From positions 3,348,001-3,412,000 of the forward strand of contig NZ_CP132932.1 in the NCBI RefSeq assembly GCF_040358985.1: a DNA stretch of 64,000 nt, read 5' to 3'. Position 1 is the stretch's first letter. Every line of letters starts with the position of its first letter. Below are positions 26,340 to 35,094 of this stretch, one piece after another. The notes under the pieces are model-generated. The model was given only the letters and a program-made list of their open reading frames with translations. It was not told the origin of the DNA and did not search any database. This DNA comes from Tunturibacter empetritectus (GTDB lineage: Bacteria > Acidobacteriota > Terriglobia > Terriglobales > Acidobacteriaceae). The position numbers were made by a program, and so were the translations under genes.

Positions 26340-26939
26340 ATGCGCGTCATTGCAGGTACTTACCGCTCTCGCCAGCTCGCAGCTCCACGTGGTCTCGAGA
26401 CTCGTCCGACCAGTGACCGTCTACGAGAGACGCTATTCAACATCCTCGCGCCACGACTTGAGGGTTGTCGTTTTGTCGATCTTTATGCGGGAACCGGGGC
26501 GGTGGGGATTGAAGCGATAAGCCGTGGCGCGGAGCACGTCTGGTTTGCGGAGAATGCTGAGCCGGCGCTGGCTTCGCTGCGACAGAATCTTGCCGCGCTG
26601 AAGATTGGTCGCGGATTTACGCTGGAGGATCGCGGTGTGGGAGCGATTCTGCAGCGGCTTGGCAAGCTCACGCAGCCGGTGGATATCGTCTATCTTGATC
26701 CACCCTACGAAGCTGAAGACGAGTACTCGGGCACGCTCAATTTTTTCGGGAGTGTACGTGGTCGCGCGATTCTAGGTGCGGATGCAGTGGTGGTTGCCGA
26801 ACATGGGAGCAAATCGAAGCTTGCTTCACGCTATGGCGTGCTCGAACACACTCGTTTGTTGAAGCAGGGCGATGCCGCGCTCAGTTTTTTTGCCGCTGCG
26901 GCGGCTGAGCAAACCCTCCGCCCTGATGATGGCCAGTGA
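26340..26939 (+). CDS. rsmD: 16S rRNA (guanine966-N2)-methyltransferase
   Basis: Rossmann-fold methyltransferase of 199 residues. Family signatures are MRVIAGTYRSRQL at the N-terminus, TRPTSDRLRETLFNIL, FVDLYAGTGAVGIEAISRGA (SAM site) and VYLDPPYEAE (catalytic DPPY). AGGAAAG precedes the start. Its 3' end overlaps the convergent hypothetical gene by 59 bases. Confidence 0.93.
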   Translation: MRVIAGTYRSRQLAAPRGLETRPTSDRLRETLFNILAPRLEGCRFVDLYAGTGAVGIEAISRGAEHVWFAENAEPALASLRQNLAALKIGRGFTLEDRGVGAILQRLGKLTQPVDIVYLDPPYEAEDEYSGTLNFFGSVRGRAILGADAVVVAEHGSKSKLASRYGVLEHTRLLKQGDAALSFFAAAAAEQTLRPDDGQ

Positions 26940-27480
26940 GCAGGTCTACTTCGAAGGCGGTCTCGCGATCGGTCAACAGGTTCCAGCCCATGCCGTGCAG
27001 CGTGTTTCCTTCCACGCCGGTGATGCGGACTCCCTCCCAGCTGAGTCGCGCCGTCTCCCACGCTTGTCCGCTTGCACCCCAGGCGATCATCGAATGAAAG
27101 CCGACAAATAAGAGGAGTTCCTGGGGGGCGAGGGGGCGTGCTTCGACCACAGGCTTCATCTCGATGTGAGTGCAGTGCTGCGGTTGTGTGGTATCGACGA
27201 TGTAGGCGTAGCCGCCGGCCAGCGCGCACATCTCCCGCGGATTGGGACAGGCAAAGACGCCGGTCGGCATGGTGGAGTTGGTAAAGCCCAGGGCGCAGGT
27301 GGCGAGGAATGCTCCGCCGTCGGCTGGGCGAACCATCAGCTGCAACGCACCTCGGGCCAAGGCGTCTTCTTCGCCTGCGATCTGTTTTGGATAGACAAAC
27401 TGCCGTGCGGGCGAGATGAGTGGCGCTGTCTTGAGGATCTCGGCGCTCCAGTTCTGAGCAAACACATCGGTACCTTGCAT
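26881..27480 (-). CDS. hypothetical protein
   Basis: A 199-residue protein from the ATG at 27480 (MQGTDVFAQNW); a TTG at 27552 would add 24 residues. I do not recognise a family. It looks soluble, with beta-rich segments (LQLMVRPADGGAFLATCALGF, AYIVDTTQPQHCTHIEMKPV, RLSWEGVRITGVEG). It converges on rsmD and overlaps its 3' end by 59 bases, so the last 19 or so residues are read on both strands. Coding character elsewhere is good. Confidence 0.65.
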   Translation of the reverse strand: MQGTDVFAQNWSAEILKTAPLISPARQFVYPKQIAGEEDALARGALQLMVRPADGGAFLATCALGFTNSTMPTGVFACPNPREMCALAGGYAYIVDTTQPQHCTHIEMKPVVEARPLAPQELLLFVGFHSMIAWGASGQAWETARLSWEGVRITGVEGNTLHGMGWNLLTDRETAFEVDLLTGHHQGGGFAQPPQRQKN

Positions 27481-27540
27481 CACGTCCCGGCCCCCGAAAA
27501 ATAAATATTGAAAAGTTGGCGTATCTTTCGAGTCCAAAAA

Positions 27541-27600
27541 GGTGACGTCCAAAACACCACGTCAGCCACGCATCTCACCACAAGTTCACCACGATTTACC
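27541..27600. repeat. TGGTG-rich motif array upstream of a hypothetical gene
   Basis: On the minus strand this stretch shows three GTGGTG words spaced irregularly (revcomp of CACCAC at about 27556, 27577 and 27586), with ACCATT/TTTACC variants nearby. It sits in AT-rich DNA between two minus-strand genes. It may be a protein-binding or low-complexity region; no function is assigned. Confidence 0.4.
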
Positions 27601-27683
27601 ATTCAAAAACACATCGGAATCCGCAAAATCCCCTGCAAAAAACGCACTTTCACCACCGTCAGATTTTTCTCTGGTAAAAACCC

Positions 27684-28820
27684 TCATTGCGCCGCGTCCA
27701 GGGCTTGCGCCATATCGTCAAGGAGGTCTTCGATGGCCTCGCAGCCGGCGCTCATGCGGATGAAGCCGTCCGGGACAGTGTCGCCGCCCCATTTCGCGCG
27801 ACGCTCCGCTGTTGTCGTCACACCGCCGAAGCTGGTGGCTTCGGTTAGCAGCGATGATTTGGAGAGAAACGTGTCGGCGGATTTTTTGTCGCGCAATACG
27901 AAGCTCAATACCGGCCCGAAGTAGCGCATCTGTCTTTTCGCGATCGCGTGGCCGGCATGCGTAGGCAGGCCCGGATACAGGACGCTCTGTACGTCTTTTC
28001 TTGATGCGAGAAATTCGGCGATGCGTTGCGCGTTTTCGCAGGAGCGCTCGAGGCGCAGGGGAAGCGTTGCGATAGAACGCAGCGCGAGCCATGCCTCCAT
28101 TGGGCCTAACGCGGCCCCGGTAAGGGTGCGCCATTGATCGAGTTTTGCGCGTAGCTCGAGGTCGCGCACTGCGACGTGGCCGAGCAGGAGGTCGCTATGT
28201 CCGGTCATCGACTTCGTATCCGAGGCGACGGAGAAATCGGCGCCAAGTGCGAGAGGAAGTTGTCCCAGCGGCGTGAGCGTGGTGTTGTCTACAGCGACCA
28301 GAGCACCCGCACGATGCGCTGCTTCGCTGAGCAGGGCGATGTCGCATATCTCCATGCCGGGGTTGCTGGGCGACTCCAGCCAGAGAAGACGCGCGCCCTC
28401 AAGCAGCTCAGCCTGCGCGTTTCCAGCGGTGGGTGCCATACGCAGCGTGATTCCCATGGGAGCGAAGTACTCCTGCAGCAGGACGCGGGCGGTGTAGTAC
28501 GCGTTCGATGGAAGAACGACGACGTCACCGGGTCGCAGGATCGCTCCGAAGACCGCGGCACACGCTGCCATGCCAGAGGCGAAGACAAGCGCGGTTGCCT
28601 GGTAGTTTTCGCCTGAAGCGAGCTGGCCGGACTCCATCTGGCCGATGGCTCTTTCGAGTGCAGTCCAGGTTGGATTGTGCGAGCGTGCGTACGTGTAGGG
28701 GGTCTCCGATGGGTCGCCTGGTGTGTGATACGGCGCTGCGAAGACAGGCCCTGCGTGCAGTGGCTCGCCGGGAACGGTTCGGCTTAGCGTGGAACGGATG
28801 ATCTTGGTGGAGTCGCGCAT
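27684..28820 (-). CDS. Cys/Met-metabolism PLP enzyme (cystathionine gamma-synthase/lyase-like)
   Basis: PLP-dependent trans-sulfuration family enzyme, 378 residues. Motifs are YTYARSHNPTWTALERAIGQ (the usual Y-x-R substrate loop), VFASGMAACAAVFGAIL, LWLESPSNPGMEICDI, VDNTTLTP and SVASDTKSMTGHSD, which contains the PLP lysine; the C-terminus has FIRMSAGCEAIEDLLDD. It could act as cystathionine gamma-synthase, gamma-lyase or beta-lyase; sequence alone does not decide. The nearby cysM/cysO operon and hom fit sulfur amino acid metabolism. Confidence 0.85.
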   Translation of the reverse strand: MRDSTKIIRSTLSRTVPGEPLHAGPVFAAPYHTPGDPSETPYTYARSHNPTWTALERAIGQMESGQLASGENYQATALVFASGMAACAAVFGAILRPGDVVVLPSNAYYTARVLLQEYFAPMGITLRMAPTAGNAQAELLEGARLLWLESPSNPGMEICDIALLSEAAHRAGALVAVDNTTLTPLGQLPLALGADFSVASDTKSMTGHSDLLLGHVAVRDLELRAKLDQWRTLTGAALGPMEAWLALRSIATLPLRLERSCENAQRIAEFLASRKDVQSVLYPGLPTHAGHAIAKRQMRYFGPVLSFVLRDKKSADTFLSKSSLLTEATSFGGVTTTAERRAKWGGDTVPDGFIRMSAGCEAIEDLLDDMAQALDAAQ

Positions 28821-28886
28821 AGATTTTCGAGGTGCAGATTCGGTTTGAACCGATTGATGGTAGCAGGCTTAGCGGGGTAGCTTCTT

Positions 28887-29939
28887 CTACGCTTTTTTCG
28901 ATTTACTGGCAGGTTTAGAGAAGTGTTCCCAACCGCCGGGCTTCAACTCTGTACGGCTGCCATCTGGCGCTAGCAGAGTCATCAGTGCGTGTCCGGTGCG
29001 TCGTGTCTTGAGAGTGCCGATTCTCGTGAGCGGCACTCCAGCGAGAGTGGATGGCATCTTGACGGAGGATGGCGCGGCGAAGAGCAGCTCGTAGTCTTCG
29101 CCCCCGTGCAACGTTGCTTGCAGGGCAGCGGCGGCATTCAGCTTGCGCGCGAACGGATGAATCGGCAGTGCCTCCTGTTCGATCTCTGCGCTGACTCCTG
29201 AGGCGCGGCAGAGGTGGGACAGGTCTGTCGAGAGCCCGTCGCTGATATCGAGGCAGGCCGTGGCGAGTCCACGTCGCTGGAGGGCCTCGCCCACGTCCAG
29301 ACGTGGCTCGGGAAACATGTGGGGATGATCTTCGTTGGTTTGATGATTCAGGGTCCGACGTCTTCTACTCAGCATGGTCGCTAACTCTGCGGCCGCGCCA
29401 CCGAGTTGGCCGGTTACGTAGAGTGCGTCTCCCGGGGAGGCTCCAGAGCGGCGCAGTGCTCTACCCTTTGGAGCGGATCCGATCAGAACGATGTCGGCGA
29501 GGATCAAGGCGCTCCTGCCGCCGGGCGACTCTGAGGTGTCTCCTCCTGCGAGGGGGACGCTGTGCAACTCGGCGAGCGCACGCAGGCCGTGGAAGAAGCC
29601 TTTTGTCCAGGCGCGGCCAGCGGATTTTGTGAGCATGGTGGAGGGAAGCGCGAGGGAGAGGAAGGCGGCGATGGGAGTCGCGCCCATGGCGGCGAGGTCG
29701 CTCAGTCCACGAGCGAGGCAGCGATGGCCTACCGACTCCGGAGGGTGGGAGTCGCAGCGGAAGTGCCGTCCCTCGAGCGTAAGGTCTGTGGTTACCAGTA
29801 CTTCGCATCCAGGGGGAGGGCGGAGGATCGCGCAGTCGTCGCCGATGCCGAGCTTGACCGCGCTGCTGCTGGTGGCAAAATCTTGGCGGATCTGCTCGAT
29901 CAGATCGAGTTCTCCAAAGGGTGGGGAAGGTTTTTTCAT
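28887..29939 (-). CDS. thiL: thiamine-monophosphate kinase
   Basis: ATP-dependent phosphorylation of thiamine monophosphate to thiamine diphosphate. The protein has 350 residues. It shows FGELDLIEQI and KLGIGDDCAILRPP at the N-terminus, VTTDLTLEGRHFR, HRCLARGLSDLAAMGATP, PLAGGDTSESPGG, DISDGLSTDLSHLC and LHGGEDYELLFAAP. The ATG at 29939 is preferred; a GTG at 29966 would add nine residues. It is 66 bases upstream of the PLP enzyme gene. Confidence 0.93.
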   Translation of the reverse strand: MKKPSPPFGELDLIEQIRQDFATSSSAVKLGIGDDCAILRPPPGCEVLVTTDLTLEGRHFRCDSHPPESVGHRCLARGLSDLAAMGATPIAAFLSLALPSTMLTKSAGRAWTKGFFHGLRALAELHSVPLAGGDTSESPGGRSALILADIVLIGSAPKGRALRRSGASPGDALYVTGQLGGAAAELATMLSRRRRTLNHQTNEDHPHMFPEPRLDVGEALQRRGLATACLDISDGLSTDLSHLCRASGVSAEIEQEALPIHPFARKLNAAAALQATLHGGEDYELLFAAPSSVKMPSTLAGVPLTRIGTLKTRRTGHALMTLLAPDGSRTELKPGGWEHFSKPASKSKKA

Positions 29940-30182
29940 GCTGATGGCAGCATAAACGTTTAGCACAATGTGACTCTTTTGTGGTAGTTACGGGAAAAAG
30001 ATCTGGTCTATGCTCGTTTGCATGGCGGGTAACTGCTTTGGTACCCTCTTAGAGGACGCTCAAGAGAGATTTGCAATCAGAAATGGCGATTGATGAATTC
30101 GATTTGCCTTGTGTGATTTTTTGATTGAAATTTCTTCGAGCCGCGATTTGCTTCGCGGTCAAACCTGGGCCAGGGACTCTGA

Positions 30183-31208
30183 TTGAAGCTGAAAAAACGT
30201 CATTACCTCATGCTCGTCAGCCGCGATGAAGAGGGCAACCTAAGTAAGGTGCCGGTGCCTCTGCACTACGCGTATATCTTTGTGGGCGCGGCAATTATCG
30301 GCATGTTCACCATTACCGGGCTGGCCGGGTCGTACTCCCGGATGCTGATCAAGACCGCCCGGTTCAATCAGTTGCGTCAGGACCACAACTCACTCCAAAA
30401 GGACTATGCACACCTGGAGAAGGCGGCGCACGAAAAAGATATTCAGGCGGCCTCGCTGGGCTCTTTGGCGAGCGAAGTCTCGGTTCTGTACGGTCTGACG
30501 GCGAGCAAGCTTGCGTCGCCTGCGGGCAAGGTGGCTGAGAAGCCTCATGGCAAGTCGTCGGGGGTGGCGGAGGCAATCGCCAAGACGCCATTAACCGATG
30601 GCACGGACTCTTCGGATAACTCGGAACAGGCTTACTACAAGTCGATCGATGCGTTTTATTCACTGCGCAGCTCGGCGATGAGCGGCACGGCGACCCGGGC
30701 CATCTCCAGTCTGAACGGCCCTGGATATGTCTCTGCCGATCTGCTAGGAGCGGGCAGTCTGGAGCTGGCGTCGTATGTTCCGACGCTGTGGCCGATCATG
30801 GGCCCGATCACGAGCAGCTTTGGCCAGCGTGAGGATCCGATCCTGGGCAATGGCGAAGGCGAGTTTCACACCGGCATCGACATCAGTGCTCCCAATGGAA
30901 TTCCCATCCGTGCGACCGGAGACGGCATCGTGAAGCAGGCAGAGATGTCCAATGGCTACGGGCGCGAGGTCGTGATCGACCACGGGCATGGGGTTGAGAC
31001 AGTCTATGGGCATATGTCGGGCTTCGCCTGCATCGCGGGGCAGACGGTGGTTCGTGGCCAGGTGATCGGTTATGTGGGCCACAGTGGGCGCACGACGGGC
31101 TCGCATCTGCACTACGAGGTTCGCATCAGGAATACGCCGGTGAATCCGCACAAATATCTGCGGACGACGCTGGCGGACCTGGGTACGGAGATAGCGAAGG
31201 GGCAGTAG
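30183..31208 (+). CDS. M23-family peptidoglycan endopeptidase, membrane-anchored
   Basis: A 341-residue protein starting with TTG (KLKKRHYLMLVSRDEEGNLSKV). One membrane segment at about 29-48 is followed by a coiled-coil stretch (about 60-100) and the LytM/M23 domain (about 200-330). Zinc residues are visible in GEFHTGIDISAP (HxxxD) and SGRTTGSHLHYEVR (HxH). This layout (N-terminal helix, coiled coil, C-terminal M23) resembles cell-wall hydrolases or their EnvC/NlpD-type activators; with the zinc ligands intact it is probably an active endopeptidase. It is followed by a strong terminator. Confidence 0.88.
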   Translation: MKLKKRHYLMLVSRDEEGNLSKVPVPLHYAYIFVGAAIIGMFTITGLAGSYSRMLIKTARFNQLRQDHNSLQKDYAHLEKAAHEKDIQAASLGSLASEVSVLYGLTASKLASPAGKVAEKPHGKSSGVAEAIAKTPLTDGTDSSDNSEQAYYKSIDAFYSLRSSAMSGTATRAISSLNGPGYVSADLLGAGSLELASYVPTLWPIMGPITSSFGQREDPILGNGEGEFHTGIDISAPNGIPIRATGDGIVKQAEMSNGYGREVVIDHGHGVETVYGHMSGFACIAGQTVVRGQVIGYVGHSGRTTGSHLHYEVRIRNTPVNPHKYLRTTLADLGTEIAKGQ

Positions 31209-31226
31209 CTCTTAGCGATTTCAAAG

Positions 31227-31268
31227 AAACGGCAGAGCTGATGCAGGTTGTCGGCTCTGCCGTTTTTT
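31227..31268 (+). terminator. Rho-independent terminator of the M23 gene
   Basis: A perfect 12-base stem AAACGGCAGAGC/GCTCTGCCGTTT with a 15-base loop and a T-tract. The ACGGCAGAGC stem is identical to that of the rpoC terminator at 56803. The next 235 bases up to the HD-GYP gene hold no clear gene and presumably its promoter. Confidence 0.9.
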
Positions 31269-31504
31269 GTGCCCCGAAACCGGTTGATCGAAACAGGGTG
31301 AGACCGAGAGGCATGCCAAGGTCCATTCCCGTATTGGGAAAGCTCCTGGGGGCAATCGTGTTGTGCACCATTTGGGTAATACCCACCCCGGTTTGCCGCC
31401 GATATATTCACCATGAACACTGAAGTCCTGCAACAGATCGCGTCTGTCAGCCCTGGAAGAAGATCTTAATTCCAATCTGGCTTTTACGAGAGAACGAGAC
31501 ACGC

Positions 31505-33001
31505 ATGATGCAGACCTCAGCGGCTTTTCCCAGGAATATGCAGAGCTTTGATGGATCCATCTCCCTGTCGGAGATCATTTCGGCACTCTCTTACGCGCTT
31601 GACCTGACTGAAGGCGCGGTGCATGGACATGCGCTTCGCAGCTGCCTGCTGGGTATGCGCATCGCCGAAGAGGTGAAGCTTCCTTCCGACCAGACCAGCA
31701 GCCTCTACTTTGCCCTTCTGCTGAAAGATATCGGTTGCAGTCGCAGCGCCGGCCGCGTAAGTCAGATTCTAGGCGGAGACGATCGCGCGGCCAGGAGGGC
31801 GGTGAGTCTCGAAGACTGGAGCAGACCGCACAAACCGAGTCTGTCGACCCTGAAGCTCCTCTGGAGCCAGGTTCTTCCGGACGCAGGTCGCGTTGTCAGG
31901 ACCGCCAGATCCTTCAAGAACGGAATTACGCGTCACCAGAGTTTCGAGAGGCTATCGCCCCGTTATGACCGGGGAGCCAGCATTTTAAACGAACTCGGCA
32001 TGGGGTCTATCGCCGCCGAGGCGGTCCGCAGCGTGGACGAACGATGGGACGGGAGCGGCTATCCCGACAGCTTGAAGGGAGAGCAGATTCCCTTGTTGGC
32101 CCGCATCTGCGCGATTGCGCAGCATCTGGATATTGTCTCGGCCGCAGCCGGAACGCAGAGCGCGATCGACACGCTCGAAGAGCGCAGCGGAACCTGGTTT
32201 GATCCGCAGCTGGTCCGCATCGCACGATCGCTGCACCGTCGGGGGGCGCTCTGGAATCACTGCTCGCCCGCTGATGTAGAGCAGGATACACGGCAGGCTG
32301 TTCTGGACCTTGACTCCGGCAAGCGGCACCAGTTGGAGTCGAGCCAGATCGATCGAATCTGCGAGGCGTTTGCGGATGTGGTGGATGCGAAGTCTCACTT
32401 TACCTATCGCCACTCTCAAGGGGTTGCGGACGCGGCGTTTGGCATTGCGCAGGCGATGGGACTTGCGGCAGACCGCGCGCAACTGGTTCGCAGAGCGGCT
32501 TTGCTGCATGACATCGGCAAGCTGGGAGTCGCCAATGCGATCCTCGACAAAAAGGGTCAGTTGAGCTCGGAAGAGTGGAAGGCAGTGTACGAGCATCCGC
32601 GGATTACGCGACGGATTCTAGAGCGGGTTGCACCCTTCCGCGAGATGGCGGTGATCGCAGGCGAGCATCATGAAAAACTTGACGGCTCGGGCTACCCCGA
32701 TCATCTGAAGGGGCCGGATCTTTCGACTGAGTCACGCATCGTTGCGGTCGCGGATGTGTATGCGGCGCTCTCGGAGGATCGTCCCTACCGAGCGGGTATC
32801 GAGCTTGACGAGACGCTGTCGATCATGTCGAAGCTCATTCCGGTACAGCTCGATGCAGACTGCTTCGAGGCCCTGGTCTCAGTGGTTTCAAGCAAGCGGG
32901 AGGTCGCTTCTGTCCAGGCGCCCCAGGTTGCGAGCGCGACGCTGGGCTATTCCTTCAAAAACAGGGGCTTCAAAAACGCAGCTTTTGAAAGTGCTTTCTG
33001 A
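31505..33001 (+). CDS. tandem HD-GYP domain protein (c-di-GMP phosphodiesterase type)
   Basis: A 498-residue cytoplasmic protein with two HD-GYP-like modules. The first (about 35-245) keeps DERWDGSGYPDSLKGEQIP but has KDIG where HDIG is expected, so its metal site is probably lost. The second (about 275-470) is canonical: YRHSQGVADAA, LLHDIGKLGV and HHEKLDGSGYPDHLKGPDLS. No receiver, PAS or membrane domain is present. Known HD-GYP proteins hydrolyse c-di-GMP to pGpG/GMP; here the C-terminal module would be catalytic and the N-terminal one regulatory (inference). It is monocistronic, with a terminator 30 bases downstream. Confidence 0.87.
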   Translation: MMQTSAAFPRNMQSFDGSISLSEIISALSYALDLTEGAVHGHALRSCLLGMRIAEEVKLPSDQTSSLYFALLLKDIGCSRSAGRVSQILGGDDRAARRAVSLEDWSRPHKPSLSTLKLLWSQVLPDAGRVVRTARSFKNGITRHQSFERLSPRYDRGASILNELGMGSIAAEAVRSVDERWDGSGYPDSLKGEQIPLLARICAIAQHLDIVSAAAGTQSAIDTLEERSGTWFDPQLVRIARSLHRRGALWNHCSPADVEQDTRQAVLDLDSGKRHQLESSQIDRICEAFADVVDAKSHFTYRHSQGVADAAFGIAQAMGLAADRAQLVRRAALLHDIGKLGVANAILDKKGQLSSEEWKAVYEHPRITRRILERVAPFREMAVIAGEHHEKLDGSGYPDHLKGPDLSTESRIVAVADVYAALSEDRPYRAGIELDETLSIMSKLIPVQLDADCFEALVSVVSSKREVASVQAPQVASATLGYSFKNRGFKNAAFESAF

Positions 33002-33029
33002 CACAACAGCTCAGAGATGCCTACAAAAC

Positions 33030-33062
33030 AAGAACGGCCGAAGATCTCGGCCGTTCTTTTAT
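33030..33062 (+). terminator. Rho-independent terminator of the HD-GYP gene
   Basis: A perfect 12-base stem AAGAACGGCCGA/TCGGCCGTTCTT with loop AGATC and TTTATTTT after. It may also terminate the convergent PQQ-dehydrogenase transcript. Confidence 0.88.
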
Positions 33063-33088
33063 TTTCGAGGCGTTTTGTTGAGACGGCC

Positions 33089-34420
33089 CTACTTTCCGGT
33101 ATAGCTGACGTGCCAGATGGTCTTCGAGCCATCGTCGGTTACGAAGAGCGAACCATCCTTGGCTACGGTAACGCCGACGGGGCGGCCCCAGACCTTGCCA
33201 TCTGAGGTGACGAATCCGGTCAGGAAGTCCTCGTACTCTCCGGTGGCGTGGCCGTCGTGCATGGGAATGCGGATCACTTCGTAGCCGGAGCGGTGGGCGC
33301 GGTTCCACGAGCCATGCTCGGCTGCGAAGCCGTCGCCGTCATAACTAGAGGGAAACTGCTTGCCGGTGTAGAAGGCTAGCTCGAGTGAGGCGAAGTGCGG
33401 CTGCAGGATGACGTCGGGCGTGAGGACCTTGTCCTTCAACTCTGGGTGAGTGCCCATGAGGCGCGGGTCCTGATGGCCGCCCATGTAGTACCAGGGCCAG
33501 CCGTAGAAGCCGTCCTCCTTGACGCTGGTGATGTAGTCGGGGACGAGGTTGTCGCCGAGGCGGTCACGCTCGTTGGTGGAGCACCAGAGCTGGCCCGTGG
33601 TTGGGTTGATGGCCTCGCCGACGCAGTTGCGGATGCCGCTGGCGTAGACCTTGACGAACTTTCCTTCGGGCGTGAACTCGAGTACGTCGGCGCGATGCAA
33701 CTCATTGGGGTGAGTGTCAGGATCGTCCGCGTTCGAGGCGGATCCGACCGAGACCAACATCTTGGTGCCGTCGGGAGAGAAGACGACGTCGCGTGTCCAG
33801 TGTCCGCCGCCACGGAGCTGGGCGAAGCCAGGAAGCTGGGCGACGATGGTCTCAGGCTTTCCGGTTGCAACCAGGTCACCGGATTTGTACGGAAAGCGGA
33901 CCACGGTTTTGGTGTTGCCGACATAGACCCACTTGGGGTTGGGGCCGCTGGGATAGAAGGCGATGCCGAAGGGAAGATCGAGATCGGAGGCAAAGGTGGA
34001 GACGGTCGCTGCTTTACCATCAGGGCCCACGCCACGGAGGACCATGATCTTGTCGCCGTGGGAGTCGGCGAGGAAGATATCGCCATTGGGAGCGGTGCGC
34101 ATCAGCCGAGGCTCTTTGAAACCCTGCGCGTACATCTCAACCTTGAAGCCGGCAGGCGCGACCGGCCATGCACCCTCGGGGCGGGGAACGAGGCTGGGGC
34201 CGTTATCGACCGACTCGTCCGGCTTGGGCTCGGGCAGGTCGGCCAGCGTGATCTTGCGGCGGACGCCGGGATGCTCCTGTGTGTAGTCGGTGAAGGCGGA
34301 CGGCCCTGTGATGACTGAGCCGGACTGTGCGAATACAGAAGTCGGCAGCGCAGAGACGAGGGACGCCAGAGCCAGGACTCGAAGAACGGAGGGAGTAACG
34401 GAGGGAGTAGAGCTATGCAT
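33089..34420 (-). CDS. PQQ-dependent sugar (sorbosone-type) dehydrogenase, periplasmic
   Basis: A 443-residue exported beta-propeller protein. The signal peptide is RVLALASLVSALPTSVFAQS. The propeller shows the family pattern FKVEMYAQGFKEPRLMRTAPNGDIFLADSHG, FGIAFYPSGPNPKWVYVGNT, RDVVFSPDGTKMLVSVGS, WCSTNERDRLGDNLVPDYI and FAAEHGSWNR, as in soluble aldose/sorbosone dehydrogenases. PQQ is not synthesised by genes in the window. Its ATG overlaps the upstream histidine-phosphatase stop by eight bases. Substrate not predictable. Confidence 0.82.
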   Translation of the reverse strand: MHSSTPSVTPSVLRVLALASLVSALPTSVFAQSGSVITGPSAFTDYTQEHPGVRRKITLADLPEPKPDESVDNGPSLVPRPEGAWPVAPAGFKVEMYAQGFKEPRLMRTAPNGDIFLADSHGDKIMVLRGVGPDGKAATVSTFASDLDLPFGIAFYPSGPNPKWVYVGNTKTVVRFPYKSGDLVATGKPETIVAQLPGFAQLRGGGHWTRDVVFSPDGTKMLVSVGSASNADDPDTHPNELHRADVLEFTPEGKFVKVYASGIRNCVGEAINPTTGQLWCSTNERDRLGDNLVPDYITSVKEDGFYGWPWYYMGGHQDPRLMGTHPELKDKVLTPDVILQPHFASLELAFYTGKQFPSSYDGDGFAAEHGSWNRAHRSGYEVIRIPMHDGHATGEYEDFLTGFVTSDGKVWGRPVGVTVAKDGSLFVTDDGSKTIWHVSYTGK

Positions 34421-35081
34421 GAGACGTTTCTCCTTGGAGCGTGAAAGTGGTTAGATGCTGTTGCCCGACCATGCGAAGTTGACCGTTGAGGACCTCGAGC
34501 TCAATTGCCTGGAGGTTGTCTATAAAGTTGACGAAGTGAAAGCGCCGAAAGTTTGACATTAGTTGCCGGTCGGTCGCGCGGGGGAAGAGGAAGAGAAGGC
34601 GGATGGCCTGCATGAAGAGGCCGTGGGTGAAGACGGCAATGCATCCCTCTGATTTCAATTGGGCGAGCCGGCGGATGGCGTCGCGGGCGCGGCCGGTAAA
34701 GTCGCTGAACGACTCGGCTCCGGGGCCATCGGAGTAGGACGGATCGTCTCGCTCCCAGAACTCCAGAATGTGCGGCATCTGCTGCTCTTCGCTGGTACCG
34801 TTGTGTCGCGCAGGGTTTAGATAGTGGAACTCCTGGATCGGCACCTTGGGGTAGCGCTCTCGAAGCGGGATCGAAGTCTGCTGAGCACGGAGATACGGCG
34901 AGAGCAGAAACAGGGTCGGGTCACAGGAGAAGCCGTCGGAGAAGGCCTTTGCCTGGGCGCGGCCGAGCTCTGTCAATGGCTTGATGATGTGGTCCGGCGG
35001 GATGCCGCCCGCATTCGCGACACTCTGGCCGTGGCGAATGAGCAGGATTCGGGTGGGCTGTTTGATGGTGGCGTCGGTCAT
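34413..35081 (-). CDS. histidine phosphatase family protein
   Basis: Phosphoglycerate-mutase-like phosphatase of 222 residues. LLIRHGQSVANAGG carries the catalytic RHG, LSPYLRAQQT the second phosphate pocket and CIAVFTHGLFMQAIRLLF the C-terminal catalytic His. No signal peptide is visible. Middle gene of a three-gene minus-strand operon with the PQQ dehydrogenase and the hypothetical protein upstream (13-base gap). Confidence 0.85.
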   Translation of the reverse strand: MTDATIKQPTRILLIRHGQSVANAGGIPPDHIIKPLTELGRAQAKAFSDGFSCDPTLFLLSPYLRAQQTSIPLRERYPKVPIQEFHYLNPARHNGTSEEQQMPHILEFWERDDPSYSDGPGAESFSDFTGRARDAIRRLAQLKSEGCIAVFTHGLFMQAIRLLFLFPRATDRQLMSNFRRFHFVNFIDNLQAIELEVLNGQLRMVGQQHLTTFTLQGETSHA

Positions 35082-35094
35082 CTCGTCTCAGTCG

